NCBI RefSeq assembly: GCF_964340395.1
Contig: NC_135550.1
Span: 23,416,176-23,480,175, forward strand
Length of the DNA: 64,000 bases
Origin: Glandiceps talaboti
Lineage: Eukaryota; Hemichordata; Enteropneusta; Spengelidae
Direction of reading: 5' to 3'
Positions 23,301 to 37,179 of this stretch are shown here, piece after piece. The notes under the pieces are model-generated. The model was given only the letters and a program-made list of their open reading frames with translations. It was not told the DNA's origin and did no database searches. A program made the translations under genes and the position numbers. Within the stretch, counting starts at the first letter, position 1. Each line of letters opens with the position of its first letter.

Positions 23301-26300
23301 TCACCAAAATACTATTACTACTACTAGTAGAGTGTGTGTAGCACATTATGTACATGGTTGTTGACAAGTTAGACCCAAAGTAATACTATACCCCCTCGTA
23401 GTGTATTTGCATAATTCCACCCTGTCATAACGTACTCTGCTCACCCTTTGGCATTTTGACTGCATAGTCATAATGTTCAAAAAAAGTTGCGAAATTGGAG
23501 GAAGTATCCAAAGAATGAGACATGAATGGGTGAAACGGCTAAAAACTATACTGATCTCAGTCCCTTTGGCATATTATGCATTGTCACCACTTTACAAAAA
23601 GTTGTAAAATTTGAGAAAATACCCAAAAAGTAACAGGAAATGGAGTAAAACAAGCAAACTAACTACAAAACTGTAAAACAAGCTGTTTTGGCCCATCATT
23701 ATACATTGTACACTTGAGAATTTGAAGTATACAGTTGGCATTTAATTTTCATATTTATAGTAACAAGTGCTCTTCATTTTCCTGCAACATCATCATTTTT
23801 TGAGTGACAGTATTCTCATAAAATACTGTGTTCGTGAAACATGATCGGTTAGATTTCCTGTCCATGCAGGAAGTTCCAACCTTCAAGTTTGTGGTAGGCA
23901 ACTGTGTTGTCGTGAGGTGCGGATCAAACCCTGTCACCTTATGAAAGATTCCATTTCAATAAGTAGAAACACATATAAGTTGCCAATTAAAACAAAAATG
24001 TGAAAATAACACCATTTTTGTCAACAATTCCCTTTTAAGTGATTAAAAGTCTTTTTTTGTGAATGGTGTGTAAAAGTTGACTTGGTACACAAGTAGGGAT
24101 CAGCAGTCTTTGTAATTAACAGTAAGATCAAACTGACAACTTTACCTGTGGAAGTGATGATATGTGATCTAAGATATTACAAGGAACTGATTTCTGACCT
24201 AAGATGTTACATGGAATTGATTTCTGGTGTAACATAATACCTTGGATGTATACTTATTGTCTTCAGTTACCTGTTACAAATGAATCAACTTAGATGTCAT
24301 TTTTTTCCATGAATTCTACTGTGGACAACACGAATGAAGGAAATCATAGCTATCAATTAAAGGTGACAATGCAATCAGTTGGAAATGATTCAAAGGACAC
24401 ATGTGACTGTGACTTGGGGGCTTTCCAAGACGACAAAAGATACCGTCTTCCTTGTAAGGAGTTAAGGAGTTCGACATAACCGGGTGATGACACCAACGCT
24501 GCCTTCCTTTCCTTTGATGCACACTATGGGTCGTGTATTGTGCAATGTCAAAAGGGCAAGCACGAGGATTTGAAGTGGTTGAAAAAACAGTCTGTCGGAC
24601 AGCCTGCCCTAAATCACCATACCTGTGATCATCCACATTTGCAGTCTGAGTCTACCCTCAGCACAGCAAGGGAAAACGAATGAATGAATGAATGAATGAA
24701 TGAATGAATGAACCAATGAACGAACGAACAAACAAACAAACGAATGAACAAATGAATGGATGGATGGATGGATGGATGAATGATAGGACGGCAATCAAGT
24801 AATCAAAGCAAGACAGAACAAATGAATTAATTTATGCAAATACTGACAGTTAGGTTAATGTATATGTAAATGAAGATAGGTAACAACCTAATATGTTATT
24901 AATACTCAGGTACTATTACTCATTCAAAACGAACCAAGAACTGGGCCAAAACATTCCCATACTTGGTGATGATTTCTCTATCTAAAATAACAGCATTCAT
25001 TTGCACACCTTGTGACAAGCCATTTGTAGACATTAATGAATGACCTTATGATGTAAAACAGATAATGATTCATCCACACATCAAAGATAGCTGACAATAG
25101 AGATTTCACACAATTACTCACATCCGATTAAAGAAACTTTTTGAGTAGCAGAACAAAGTCTAAAACTTTATTGGAGACAAACTGTTTGCCATTTTCACGA
25201 CTACATGTGGGACTGCACTCCACTGTGGTGTCAAACCATGAAGGCTGACCGGTGTTTTCTTAGTTTGAATACCTGTACTCTATATCAAGTGGGGCAAATC
25301 AAATAGGGCATCTAAGCTTTTGCACACGGCACCCTACTGACATCATCGATATTGATTAGTGTCTGCAAACTTGCACAGGTCAACAAAACTGGCCTCATTT
25401 ACATCACAATTAACTTATTAAATGTAATCTCAAAGACTGAGTTGTGTGGTAACAAAACATTCCAGCACATACCCCGAAATGGATTAGTTTTTTTCTCTGC
25501 CATGATACCTCTACCTTGAGCTAATCCTTATGAAAAATACTTTCATGAACAAGTATTTCAAACACAGAAATGAATTGTCTGTATTTTTTCTTTACAAGGT
25601 AATATGTCTATAGGGTGTGGCAAACTGATAGGGCCAAACAATGTGCCATATATATGTAGTCTATTCACGCACCATTTCAATGCCATGCATTTTCATCTCC
25701 TTACAAACTTGGGTAACACAATTATCAAGAATCCACGAAGAGCTGCTCTGACTATCACCACTTGGAAAATCCATAGATTTTGACAGTCATACATTGTTCA
25801 AAGCACTGCATACATCGTTCTGTGTAGGAACTAGACTATGCCTATCAGTACAGTGCACTGATAAGACTGGCTAAGTCAATACCTGGTTAATGATCCACAT
25901 GTGAAAACAACACATAGTTGGAGGACTAAGGAAACAACACACATTTACAGCAAGCTATTATCCAAAGTTCAGTTTGTTACTGATAGGGACAGGTTATTAG
26001 CAAACAAAGTGTCAGGTAATCTAAAACAAAAAAACTTCAACCCCATTACTCTGTTTTGACCCTTATATATTACCTGTCTAAGCATGTCCATATTTTTTCA
26101 ATGAAATATTGCCCATTCTCACACACACAGGTGCCTACCAGACAGTCACGAAAACAAGGCTTGACATAAAAGGGCAAAGAGTTACTCAGGTGTATTGTTT
26201 GTTTAACTCACTCTGTCAATATGAGCTCATGACTAGACTATCACTGTCAATAAATACCTTGTTTGGTACAAAAATCTGTTGGCAGTGTTTGCACCAAACA

Positions 26301-26570
26301 TCTCAAACAAGGTAGATTTTTTAGGTGTTGTAATATAATACAACTTCCCTTTCACACACAAAAAAATTGAGTCTATGCTAATACTCATGTCAGGAATAGA
26401 TTCGCATGTTTGGTTTTCAGTAGAAATCATGACAGCCCATACTAAGGTCCATGTCCTCTGGGTAGATGGTTTAGATAGTGATGTAGTTTCATATTTGGAG
26501 CTAGTACATATGTAGTTTTGGATGATGGGTGTCTTGTTTTCTTGAAAATGAAATGTCAATGTGGTGAACA
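20400..26570. other. CpG-poor non-coding region
   Basis: No exon or RNA gene could be supported on either strand. A short (TA)n lies at 22824-22839, and a GAAT/GATG array lies at 24.68-24.78 kb. Open frames of 60-110 codons appear but have no recognisable domain and no matching splice or start context. Confidence 0.5.
24677..24783. repeat. Compound (GAAT)n/(GAAC)n/(GGAT)n microsatellite
   Basis: Tetranucleotide tract changing from GAAT through GAAC/CAAA to GGAT. It gives artefactual His-Ser-Phe/Ile frames on the minus strand. Confidence 0.95.
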
Positions 26571-26574
26571 TGGG

Positions 26575-27725
26575 TTCCAGACTATAGTTTTGAGGAAATG
26601 AAATGTCCTGTGATGAGCAAAGGTTCCAGACTAGTTTAGGCTGGGGTCAGATTTTACAGAAGGGGGGGGGGGCAATTAAGTGCTTGACACGTACCCCTCC
26701 CACGCTCTCCCTACAAGCTATCATGGGATGCCATTTCTGCCCAGAAACAAGACTGACAGAGAAAACCTTGCTAGCTATAAGTATCTCCATAGTATAGATT
26801 ACAGCCCAATGTGAGACCTTTTTTGCAAAGCCCACATATATTTGTAAAGAAATCTCTCATTGTTATGAATGGACGCTGAAGTTGGTTTCCACCTCTGAAG
26901 TGGAGCTGGGGTTACTGTATATTACACATTAAAATATGTGTGGCCGGGAAGGTGGGGAGGTTTGAAAATTCTTGGGTACATTTCAGGGGGGCATGAATTT
27001 TTTTGAGCGTGCGAAGGGAGGGGGTCTGCAAATATTCTTTTGACCAATAATTTCTCCCTAGCCCCCCCCCCCCCCCCCCGGCCATAAATTCGGAACCCAG
27101 CCTTAGTCTAGTGCTATCCTTCATGGAATCTTTCAGAGATACCACTTTGATGGCCAGACTAAGACTTATAGCTCTGAGTTGAGGAACTATTCGCATGATT
27201 AGTCTAGATACGGCCCTGTACTATCCACTGAATCTGAAGATATCTTTTAATACCCACCATGAACTATAGGAAATGAAATATTCTGCAGACAGCATGGGTC
27301 CTAGACTAGTTCTAATATTACAAGGAACCATAGGAAATGAAAAGTCTTATGATGAGCATGGGTTCCAGACTAAGAAACTATAGGAAATGAAAAGTCCTGC
27401 AGACAACACAGTAGCATTGGCGGTACATTCAGCACTGTAACAGGCAAAACTAGTTCTAAATAGTCTGGATGCCAACATGGTATCTAAAGAAACTATAGAA
27501 AATATAATATATGTGTGGTGAACAAGGCTATACTAAAAGAGGCTACAGTAAATGAAATATCTGTGTTGAGTAAGCGTTCCCGGCAGACTAGTTCTAAAGC
27601 TAATGTACACTAGTGCAATAGGAGATTAGCCCAGAAACTTGGCTATCTAGCTTGACAATGTTCAATGTTTGGCTCACACCAAGCCAGATACCCAAGTTTC
27701 TGGGCCAATAAGACATGAAATGTCC
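26575..27725. repeat. Cluster of degenerate 'ACTATAGGAAATGAAA' repeats and homopolymers
   Basis: The phrase ACTATAGGAAATGAAA followed by a CCTG/TGATGAGCATGGGTTCCAGACTAG-type sequence recurs with drift near 26590, 27265, 27330, 27370, 27490 and 27540. A C18 run at 27062-27079 interrupts it. The left half (26930-27110) looks like a separate G/C-rich interspersed repeat. Confidence 0.6.
27629..27706. repeat. Foldback repeat, arms of about 26 bp
   Basis: The left arm GCCCAGAAACTTGGCTATCT (27629 on) pairs with the right arm AGATACCCAAGTTTCTGGGC (ending 27705), extended by CTTG/CAAG. Loop of about 25 bp. Confidence 0.75.
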
Positions 27726-27831
27726 TGTTGGTGTAGCATGCCTATCTATTGGCATGATGAGTCTGACACCACTATATCATTCTATCATCAACATAGACAT
27801 TTTCACCATGTCGACATGACAGACTGACTAG

Positions 27832-27915
27832 GCCTGAGACTTGACTTGGTGTTACTATCTCAAGAAGCTCTCCACATGCTCCATATTATCGTAACACCAA
27901 GACAAGTCTCTGGGC
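27832..27915. repeat. Foldback repeat, 'CTTGGTGTTAC' family
   Basis: The left arm GCCTGAGACTTGACTTGGTG (27832 on, continuing TTAC) pairs with the right arm ending at 27915 (CACCAAGACAAGTCTCTGGG). Its inner CTATCTCAAGAAGCT segment is shared with the foldback at 45.78 kb, so the two form a family. Confidence 0.75.
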
Positions 27916-28787
27916 TATAGACAGCCTATTGGAAGGTGAGTGCCAAACCTTAGCCGTAGCCAAAATTGGTAAATTGTGTATCTGAGAGTATATACTAATG
28001 ATGTAGCATGTCATTCCCTTGCCAACACTGATATAGTGCTCCATCACATCACAGTCTTGGAGTACTCATTGAAAACTTCACAGCAAAAAAATAGATGGAT
28101 TTTTGACTAGGCTGGATAAGATGATAAGTGAACAAAAATAGTTTTATAAATGATAATTTAACATTGATAATTGCTAAGTTTAAAGTGACCCTAAAAAATC
28201 ATAAAGTTGCAGACTGTGCTCCTTTAACCAAAAGTATACCAAGTTATCATAAATGTTACAGACTGTACATATGTGCATTTTCTCCAACAGTACAGAAACC
28301 TGTTGCTTTGTCTGTTTCCTTCTAATCTCTTAAATAATGCTGACATGTCCATCTTGTTCAATTATATCTGAAAACAGCTCATTAAAGTAAGATTTAAGAT
28401 GACATGGTGACCATGAATTTCAAAGCCTCAAGGTCTGTTAGTTTGTGTATTTGTTTATTCTCAATTTCATGGAACACATGTAGCATGTAGTAATGGTATA
28501 TTAAACACTTGTTTTAATGTGCATCAACTGTCTCCCATCTGAATTAAGTCTTTCCAGAACCACAATTTTGTGCTGCAAAATTTCTACATTATAAGTCGTA
28601 CATGGTGCCACATATGTGGTAATTTGCATTCAATATCACTCAGGCAGGTGTCACACACCGCTTCAAGTTTGGATGAGGGTGGTGAGGTCCTCACTCAAAC
28701 AGTACATCTAAAACTAAAAGTCCATATTTCTTCACTTATCCTATTTCTTTATTGACAAAGAACAGCAAAGAAACGGAAGAAGTAATC

Positions 28788-28828
<41 letters not shown>
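28788..28828. repeat. (CAA)n trinucleotide microsatellite
   Basis: About 13 CAA/AAC units, giving a run of Asn in one frame, which is an artefact. Confidence 0.95.
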
Positions 28829-31800
28829 AATATATATTCAGCCCAAACTGTCACTAGCACACTACAAGCAAGCTGGACTTAATACAAAGTTATGGCTAGC
28901 TTGGGTTGTCCATGCCCTGGGCCTGAGGAACACTGGACTTGAAGTATCTTGAAAAGTATATGGTTCCTGGCTACTTTGCTACATCAAAGGACTTCAGTTT
29001 GTGGTCTGAGGTTGCACTAGTATCATGATACATAGTTTACCAGCAATATTAAACTAATCTTTCCCTTATCATGTACAAAATTGGCTGACTTATAATAGAT
29101 AACAATTACCAACATTTCCTGTGACTGTCTGTCACAGATTTGGCTCTTTGAAAGATAACATACAGCCTAATGTTCATATTATCTTATCCTCTACAGTTCA
29201 GAGCTTGCTGTCATAACAAATCCACAACAAACATTTCTTTTTTTCTTTAAACTTAAAATCCCCTTTCCGCTGAAAATTCTGTAAGTCAAATTGTACATTT
29301 TTTTTTACTGTACTCCAACAAACCCCTCCCCTCCTCTTCTATTCATTCATCACTTCATGTTTATCTATTGAATCATTGTTAGGTGAGAGAGAAAAAGAGG
29401 ATGAAAATGGGAAAAACTGCTTGGAGATTAATAGAAACTGTGTGCAATAATCAACGTTCATGTAATCAGCTGTTTTTACTGGGTTTCATATTTCATGGAT
29501 CCATTTCATAAAACGATGAAATGTATGAATACTTTTGAAAGTTGATGAGATTTTAATACACTGGACTAACAATCATGCAAATATGTAAGTCATAGTTAGC
29601 TTGCTAGCAGTAATACACGTACTATTAGCTGAGAGACATAGCTATCTGACATAACATACTGGCTCGTTCTGGCAAACAATATTGTCAAGCTGGGCTATAA
29701 TACTGTAAGTAAGTACCAAGCTGAAAAATGAGATGCTCACAACCCAATATTTCAATTTCATACCCCATTCTGATTTTCAGGTGTTCCTTGATTAATGGTG
29801 TCAGGTATTATTTGGTAGTGCCCGCATGACCAGAATCCCTGCCATCCTGTCCTAGTATGAAGACAGTGACCTGGAGGTCAGCATTGATTTCATACTATAT
29901 GAATTCGTGATAACAATGTAAATATTCATTTGGAATATGTCAAAGGTTTCACAGGGTACGATTTGATAAGCTTAGTTTTTTCTAAATAACTGTAGATAAA
30001 ATTGCACTACATGATCAAACATGATTATAGAGATTTTTCTCTCTCAAAACATCATTCAGTGGTTTGAGAGAAAAAGAAATAAAAAGTCCTGTGTTGGTAA
30101 GAACTTGAAGCCCATTCTGAAAAAGTTTTATGGTAATGTAGTGATACAAGTTTATGAAAAGCCCCTACACAAAAGCATTACAGACAAAACTTACTATTTC
30201 TCCTGTGCTGAAAGTAAAGAAAGCATGTGAAATAACTATGATTTATCTATTGCTAGATTGCAGCTACCTCTGTAACATAGACTACACAATGTCTGGGGAT
30301 TCCAGTTATTAATCTCTAATACTGAAACATACAAATAATTTGATATGTCAATTTGTTATGGATATCATGTGAAACTATAAGTGATTCAATTTAAATCCAT
30401 CTGTGATATTGTTTCCATAACATCATGAAACAATATCCTATGAATGTCCAGCACGGCAAAGTGTTCCAAATCACAAACTGACTTCAAGATAAATGATACA
30501 CAACTGGGATATTGTTAAGTGATAGAATTTTCGAAGACTGGCAATGAATGACTATCCAGTTAGATGTTGACTACAGGTGCCATTGAGTTGAACAATACAT
30601 ATCACACTGACTGACGCAAACATCTTCACACTGTGATTAACAGCTACTTTGTGGTTAACCACTGGAATTACTAAGAAGTCAGGCCCACAGCAATCGTGTC
30701 TTACATGAATACACCTAACACCCCCCCCCCACACACACACACACACACCCACCCACATCCAACTGCCTTCCATCCCATCCCATTCCACCCATTTCCTCAT
30801 CCCCTTTAAAAGCTAAATGAACTGAATAATGCCTCCCAAGTAACATTTCCATAGCATTGTGTATGTGGTATGTGAAATTAATATGCACATCGGCAAATTT
30901 GCAGACTTTACAAACAAGATGGCCCTTGAGGGCTATAGCATCCTTCAAAAGAGAGATAACTTCCGTACCTTACCCAGTACCCTTGAAAACCAAATAAATC
31001 ACGTATACACCAATAAATACTCAAGTAACTGCCCCTGTGGGAAAATTAAACCGTACAAAAACAGTTTAATAATGTCTAATGTAAAGAGGAGAGTGAGCAA
31101 CAATTCTTAAATACCATTACTAAAACTTTATCTGATAATCTCACTCTGAAAGCTTAGTGCTTTACTTTGGAACTGGTGATTTTCACACACTGGTGTAATG
31201 GGTGACTAGCAATAATCAAACATCGGCAAAACAAACAAATAATTCTAATATGTTCATCCATAGGAGGTGTTGCAACACACATTACCAATGTCTCTGTGTT
31301 CAGGATTCAAACATATTGCCCGATTATTGATCCATGTTAATTCTTACAGACATGCTTAGCCTACTTGATTGACTGATAGTGATTTGTACATACATCAATC
31401 AATTGTTGCTGGTAGCTCTCATAGGCGATCTACTCTACAGTTGCCTGGTTTCTCTCACCTGCACCTACACTACACCTTTCTTCTATGCAACTCCAGAGGG
31501 CTCCCCAACAGGTGAACGGACTGGTTGAACTAGTCAAGCAGAAGTTACCTATTTCAAATTTTTACACATAAAGGGCTATTAAATATTTTTTTTTAAACAC
31601 CTGCATGTCATATCGTTTATTCTACTTATATTGTGTTTTTCTTTTGAACGCCACACCTAAGTATTTCTACTTACTACTGATGCAGGTGTTACCCGTCATG
31701 TGATGAAACATTTACAGGATAATATGATGGTGTTTTTTTACTCTAGAATTTATGTTGCAGGACAGATGACAACTTTAATCCTATAAGCCTAACATGGATT

Positions 31801-34539
31801 ATACACTTGCCAGGGAGTTGAAGAAGTATAATAGGGCATTGTGCCAATATAGGACTGTGCCAAGGGTACATCTGTGTCTATAAAGCTCTGCTCTGCAGGA
31901 AAAGGGCTCAATATAAAACCTCATTATTATAAGTACGTTACACATCATTTATATATCATAATTCATTTTCTCATTTTATGAGTTGGTCAAAGCCCTTAGG
32001 TCAAGTGTCACACAGCAAGTTGTCTAAACATTACACTATTTTTCAATAGGTATGAAAGTCAGTCCCAAAACTTTCTTCATAAATTCTCTGGTGCTGACTC
32101 CCATAACATGTTATGCAGTATATAATTATAAGAAGCTTTTACACCCTTTCACAAGAAACACTAAGCTATTCAGTATGTTTAAGAAGAAGTTTATCCAGTG
32201 TCTATTTTCTCCTTGAAGATACCAAAAGTCTGTTGGCCAGCTTTCCAGTTCTGTCAATTGTTAAATGTAATTACATGTTTGTAGAAACACTAAAGAGATG
32301 AGATCTCGATTATGCAGCAGTTGCAAAAAAGCTTTTATGACAAAACAGTTACGATCTCAGCCAAAACATCCTAGGCTAGGACATTACACAAACATATGTC
32401 ACTGTGTATTAAAGTGGTAGTACCACTGACATGCACAGAGCGCTATAAATGATTACTTTTAACTTTTTCTTGAAGAGTTGACAACCACATGAAAAAGCAG
32501 ACAAGTGGTTGAAGGTAAATTATGTTGTGGTGATGTGGTTGATAATTGTTGTCTTTGTTTGCCTATCGACAAATCACAGCACCAAGTAGATGGTGTTGAC
32601 AGATCTTTGCTGCTAGCAAAGCATTGTGGGTGAGTAACTGTGACACTTAGATCTGTCATAATGCCATTTGAACTGAGGGCCACAGTTGAGAATAATCAAT
32701 CAAATTTAAAAGTTTACACTGTTTTGCCTAGGATGTATTTTCCAGAAGTAGGCTTCAAGACCCACAACCACTTGTGTGGTTGCTTGTAAGAAGTTAAAGG
32801 GACTGTCACCCCTTTTATTCAGACATTTTGAAATATTTACAAACTTTTATAACTTATTGCCTCTAGAGTCTGCTAATTGTTCTGATACACTTTCAGACAG
32901 TTTGGAATGTCGTTTCTAATTTTGGAGATGAATAATTTTCAAGAGGGCAATCATTCACACTGAATGTTAGACTGTCGACAGTCTAACTGACTGTATTAGT
33001 GACTGATACCATAGATAGTCTATGCTGATACTAACTGTTTGCAGGGGATTGTGGGTTAGACATGATAACACCTGTATAGGTACTATTGATGAAAATAAAT
33101 ATTTGAACATCATCACATCATTTTTCTCTGCAAAGAATACATAATACATAGCAACTACAATGAATTCAAGGAGGGATTTTTTATGAAACTCACTTTCGCA
33201 AAAACTTGAAGGCTCACTTAGATTTGGTTTAAACTTTCACGTAAAAAAACCCAGATGTCTAACAGAGCTATAGAGAGTTAGTCCAGAACAAAAAAAATGA
33301 TCCCATGTCATATTCCTGACAGCTTCACTGATAACATAACACTAATATGATGACCAAGGATTGAAATATAGCCGTCAATATTCAAGATCTGAAGCATGTC
33401 ACACATTCCTTGTATTTCCAAGAATCCTGTATGATAATTTCCTTGAAAGGCAGTTCAGCTGAACATCTTTACACACAGACTAGATAAGTATTCAGTCAGT
33501 CATCTACTAAATACATACAAATATTATACCCTAAACATATATAAATATGTCATCATTTCACAAAACTCATTTGCAGAAAAAATATCAGCATTTGTCTTTC
33601 AGATTTTCTTGAAATTGTAATTCTGAAATTTCTGCTGATTTATTGTATAGAAATACTTACTACAAGCCGACATATACAAGCTTTAATTCATGGGAAAATT
33701 CAGCATATAATTATAAGTACTTTATATTGGGACTCAAATAAGTATACAAGTTGCGTCACCACCTCACCTCCATCCCCTTACATCACTTAATTTTAAAATC
33801 AATATGAGGTCACCTTTCCAAATACAAAAAAATGTATTGGAAGGGAAATTGATTTTGAAGAATCTGTTAAACCTTATAGTGAATCTATTATTTAGCTTTT
33901 TGGTTTTTAGAACTTTTAATTGAGCAGTATTATTATGACAACACTTAAAGACCTTTGCCACATTTTAAAGTTTAAAGAGGAAACTCACTTTCTACTGCCT
34001 CTAAAATGTTATTACCATATCATTAGGTTTACAATACCCAATATTGGGAATACATTACCCGATACAGTGTACTAAAACTAGTGGTATATCTAATTTCCTG
34101 TGTATACAGTTTCTACAACAGCATTCTATATCAGGACATCTTACCCTGTATTGTCTTGATCGTGATGACTGTCTTTCAGAAAGATGAGCAACATGTATAA
34201 GACATACTTCATATGAATCTATGACAAACATTTACATCTGTCTTAAAATGATTCAAGCTAAAATCACTGCCTGATTAATACTGGTACAATGTGTACATTA
34301 CTCTGTATATTACTGATATGACTTGCTTGTCAAAGTTTATTGTCTTTACTTTTTACGGTCATCCTACCAGTATCATTTTTCTAAGTAATGATGAAACTAC
34401 ACTCCATAAAATATGTTTTAGCATTAAATAATAACCTTCATAAACGCTACTTCCTGCTATCCACTTACACCCTACCCTAGTCCTTCCCTTTGAAACGTAT
34501 TTGTCATTATAACTTTGAAACATGTCAAAAAAAAAGAAA

Positions 34540-34750
34540 TGAGAGAAAGGAACAGAACGATAGACAGAGAGACAGACACGTACAGAAAGAGAGAAAAACG
34601 TAGACAGAAACAGTGACACACACTTATTGACAAACAGACAGACAGACAGACCGACAGAGATACAATGAGATAGAAGAGAAACAGAGAGACAAAGTCAGAA
34701 GTAGACAGAGAAAGAGCAAGTTAAGTAAGTGTAAGAGAGAGATACAGACA
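34540..34750. repeat. Purine-rich degenerate (GACA)n/(GAGA)n tract
   Basis: About 200 bp of imperfect GACAGA, GAGACA and GAGAGA units on the plus strand. Confidence 0.8.
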
Positions 34751-36724
34751 CAGTGAAGTTTTCAAAACAACCACTACATAAACTCAAAAACATGCACTTA
34801 TCTGTCTTGTATATTTTTGTGAATTTCAGTACTATTTCTACACTCTCTCTAAAACAAAACAAATACCTCTTGGGTGAACACAGCTTAGCATCACATGGTG
34901 TCAAGAGGCCAGTCATTGGGGTTTGGAAACCTTAGAAAAAGAACTCTAATAGTTGATGTTAGATATTCCTGTATCACTACACTGAAAAGAAACCCAAACA
35001 AATACAAGATATACTATCAAAAATAGATTACATCTACTAACACTGTCACATGTGACACACCAATTAATAAATTTAAAGGCATATAGAAATAATATCCAGT
35101 GGTTTTATGAGTTGTACGGAAAACCCTTCCTCAAGAAGCTATTTAATCCACAGCAATGCCCAGAAAGTGGGTAGTGTAGACACTTCAATGATTGGTACAA
35201 GCTGCAAACTCATTGTAGCCACATGTGATACGATACAGGTCACGCTTTTCACATGCTCTCTGACAGCAGGCCTGCACCAACATATACATGTGTATAGTGT
35301 TACAGTGGGTTGGTGTAGGCCCACTGTCAACTTCCGCTGCCAAGTAATCTTATCCATAGGTCAGCTGCCTATATCCTATTTTCACTCTCTGCTTCCTGGA
35401 TGATCTTTGTCTTGTACAATATGCTGGAAGCTGATAACACGTACATTCTACACTTTAGACAAAATATGAATTGCATAACACAATTCATATTTATAAAATT
35501 ATTTGTAGTCATATTGTTGATTGAAAATGAAAGAATAACTGCCTGACCATAAACTTAAGATAAAAAATATGCAAACATCACATATTTGGATAAACCTTAC
35601 GGTACTTGTAATTCCAAATTGAGCAAGATTTGATATCCATCTGTTGTTGGGTAAACTCAAAAGAAACACTACAACTTAGTAATCGGGTAAATTCACAAAT
35701 GTACAAATTACACCCACTATTAAAATGTCCTGCTCTTTAGAACAGTGTTATCTGATTTGTCTGAAAAACAAAAAATATTTTATATTTTAAAAATTCCTCC
35801 AAAGTTGCACTAGCTGCAACTGAGATATTTTTCTTCATCATCATGTAACCAAATGTACATTCTTTACTAAGTGGTCAGTTACTTAAAAAAAAATTGAATC
35901 TGTTACTTAGTGGTCAATATTATCCATGGGTGGTGTAGTGACAAGTTTAAAACCTTGAGCAAAATCTTGGTTTTGAATCTGTCACCATGTTAAAAGCTGT
36001 ACTGATTGTAACTGGAATATAATTTTTTGATCCAACAACCACAATGTATTCCCTGAAAATTGTTAAAATACCAATAATTAGATATTGTACATATTAATCA
36101 GTGGTCAATCTTTTCCATAAATATTGCAATAACAGGTTTAAATCATGATAGCCGTTGAGGGCGCTGATTTTTAGGTATGGACCCAAAAATCAATATGATT
36201 TTATTTATCATATATACTTCTACAAAAAATATGTTCACCCATAGATTATTCAATACTGTTTAGGGCGTACGATATTATCGGTAAGTTATTGCATCTAACA
36301 ATACATTTAAACAAATATGTTCAGTTGCAGCTAGTGCAGCTTTAAAATGTAACAGAGATGACTTTATACACAATTTAACATTTAAACATTCTTTCACTAC
36401 GAATATGTAGACTGCATTTATGATAATTTTGTAAATGTTTATACTTTTGACAAATATTTTGACAAAATTGATGAATGAGGAACATTTGTAAAGATGTTGA
36501 TGAAAGCAGAGTTGAGAGGTGTCCAAATGATTACTTTCCTAAAGATATTGTCAATCTGATATTTTATGTTATGTAGTCCTGGATGAAAAACATTTTTATT
36601 AACTGAAAACTGGAATGTAAACTTTGAAGAGATCATGTCAGCAACTTTGCACCCCCATAAAAGTTATAAGACACACACAATATAGGTTGTGAGGAGTCAA
36701 CAATTAAGAGTAAACTGAGAATTT

Positions 36725-37175
36725 CATTCAATTAGTTTTGGCGGGAAAATGCTCTGTACTAGAAAGGTCTACAGATATTGATAGAAATATTTTCATTCAA
36801 GCAGTTTTGACAAGAAGAATTTTGTACTACAGAGGGGCTCTAGATCTTGATAGAGATACTTTCATTCAAGCAGTTTTGGCGGGAAAATGGTGTTTACAAC
36901 AGAGGTCTACAGATATTTTCATTCAAACAGTTTTGGCAAGGAAACACTACTACAGAGGTCTACAAATAGTGATACAGCTATGTTCAGTCAAGCTGTTTTG
37001 GTGGGAAAAAGCTGCGTACTAGAGAGGTCTGCAGATCTTAATACTACATATTCATTCAAGAAGTTTTGGCAAGAAAATACTTTGTTCTACAGAAGTTATT
37101 GACACAGCTCTTTTCATTCAAGCAGTTTTGGCGGGAAAAGACTTTGTGCTATCCCAGTGTACTACAGAGGGATCT
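36725..37175. repeat. Minisatellite of seven ~65-bp units centred on TTTTGGCGGGAAAA
   Basis: Units begin near 36736, 36805, 36874, 36931, 36996, 37064 and 37126 (57-69 bp apart). Each has the order CATTCAAGCAG, TTTTGGCGGGAAAA, TGTACTACAGAGGTCTA, GATATTGATAGA. Three units (1, 3 and 7) keep an intact TTTTGGCGGGAAAA, which is a textbook E2F/DP binding site. The others are decayed at the GCGGG core. Confidence 0.88.
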
Positions 37176-37179
37176 AGAT

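Larger units (their letters stand above)
27920..36700. other. CpG-poor non-coding region
   Basis: No gene is recognised. It includes a (CAA)n tract at 28.79 kb, a CA-rich/C-run patch at 30.72-30.76 kb, and a purine-rich GACA/GAGA stretch at 34.55-34.75 kb. Minus- and plus-strand frames of 60-98 codons have no family signature. Confidence 0.5.
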
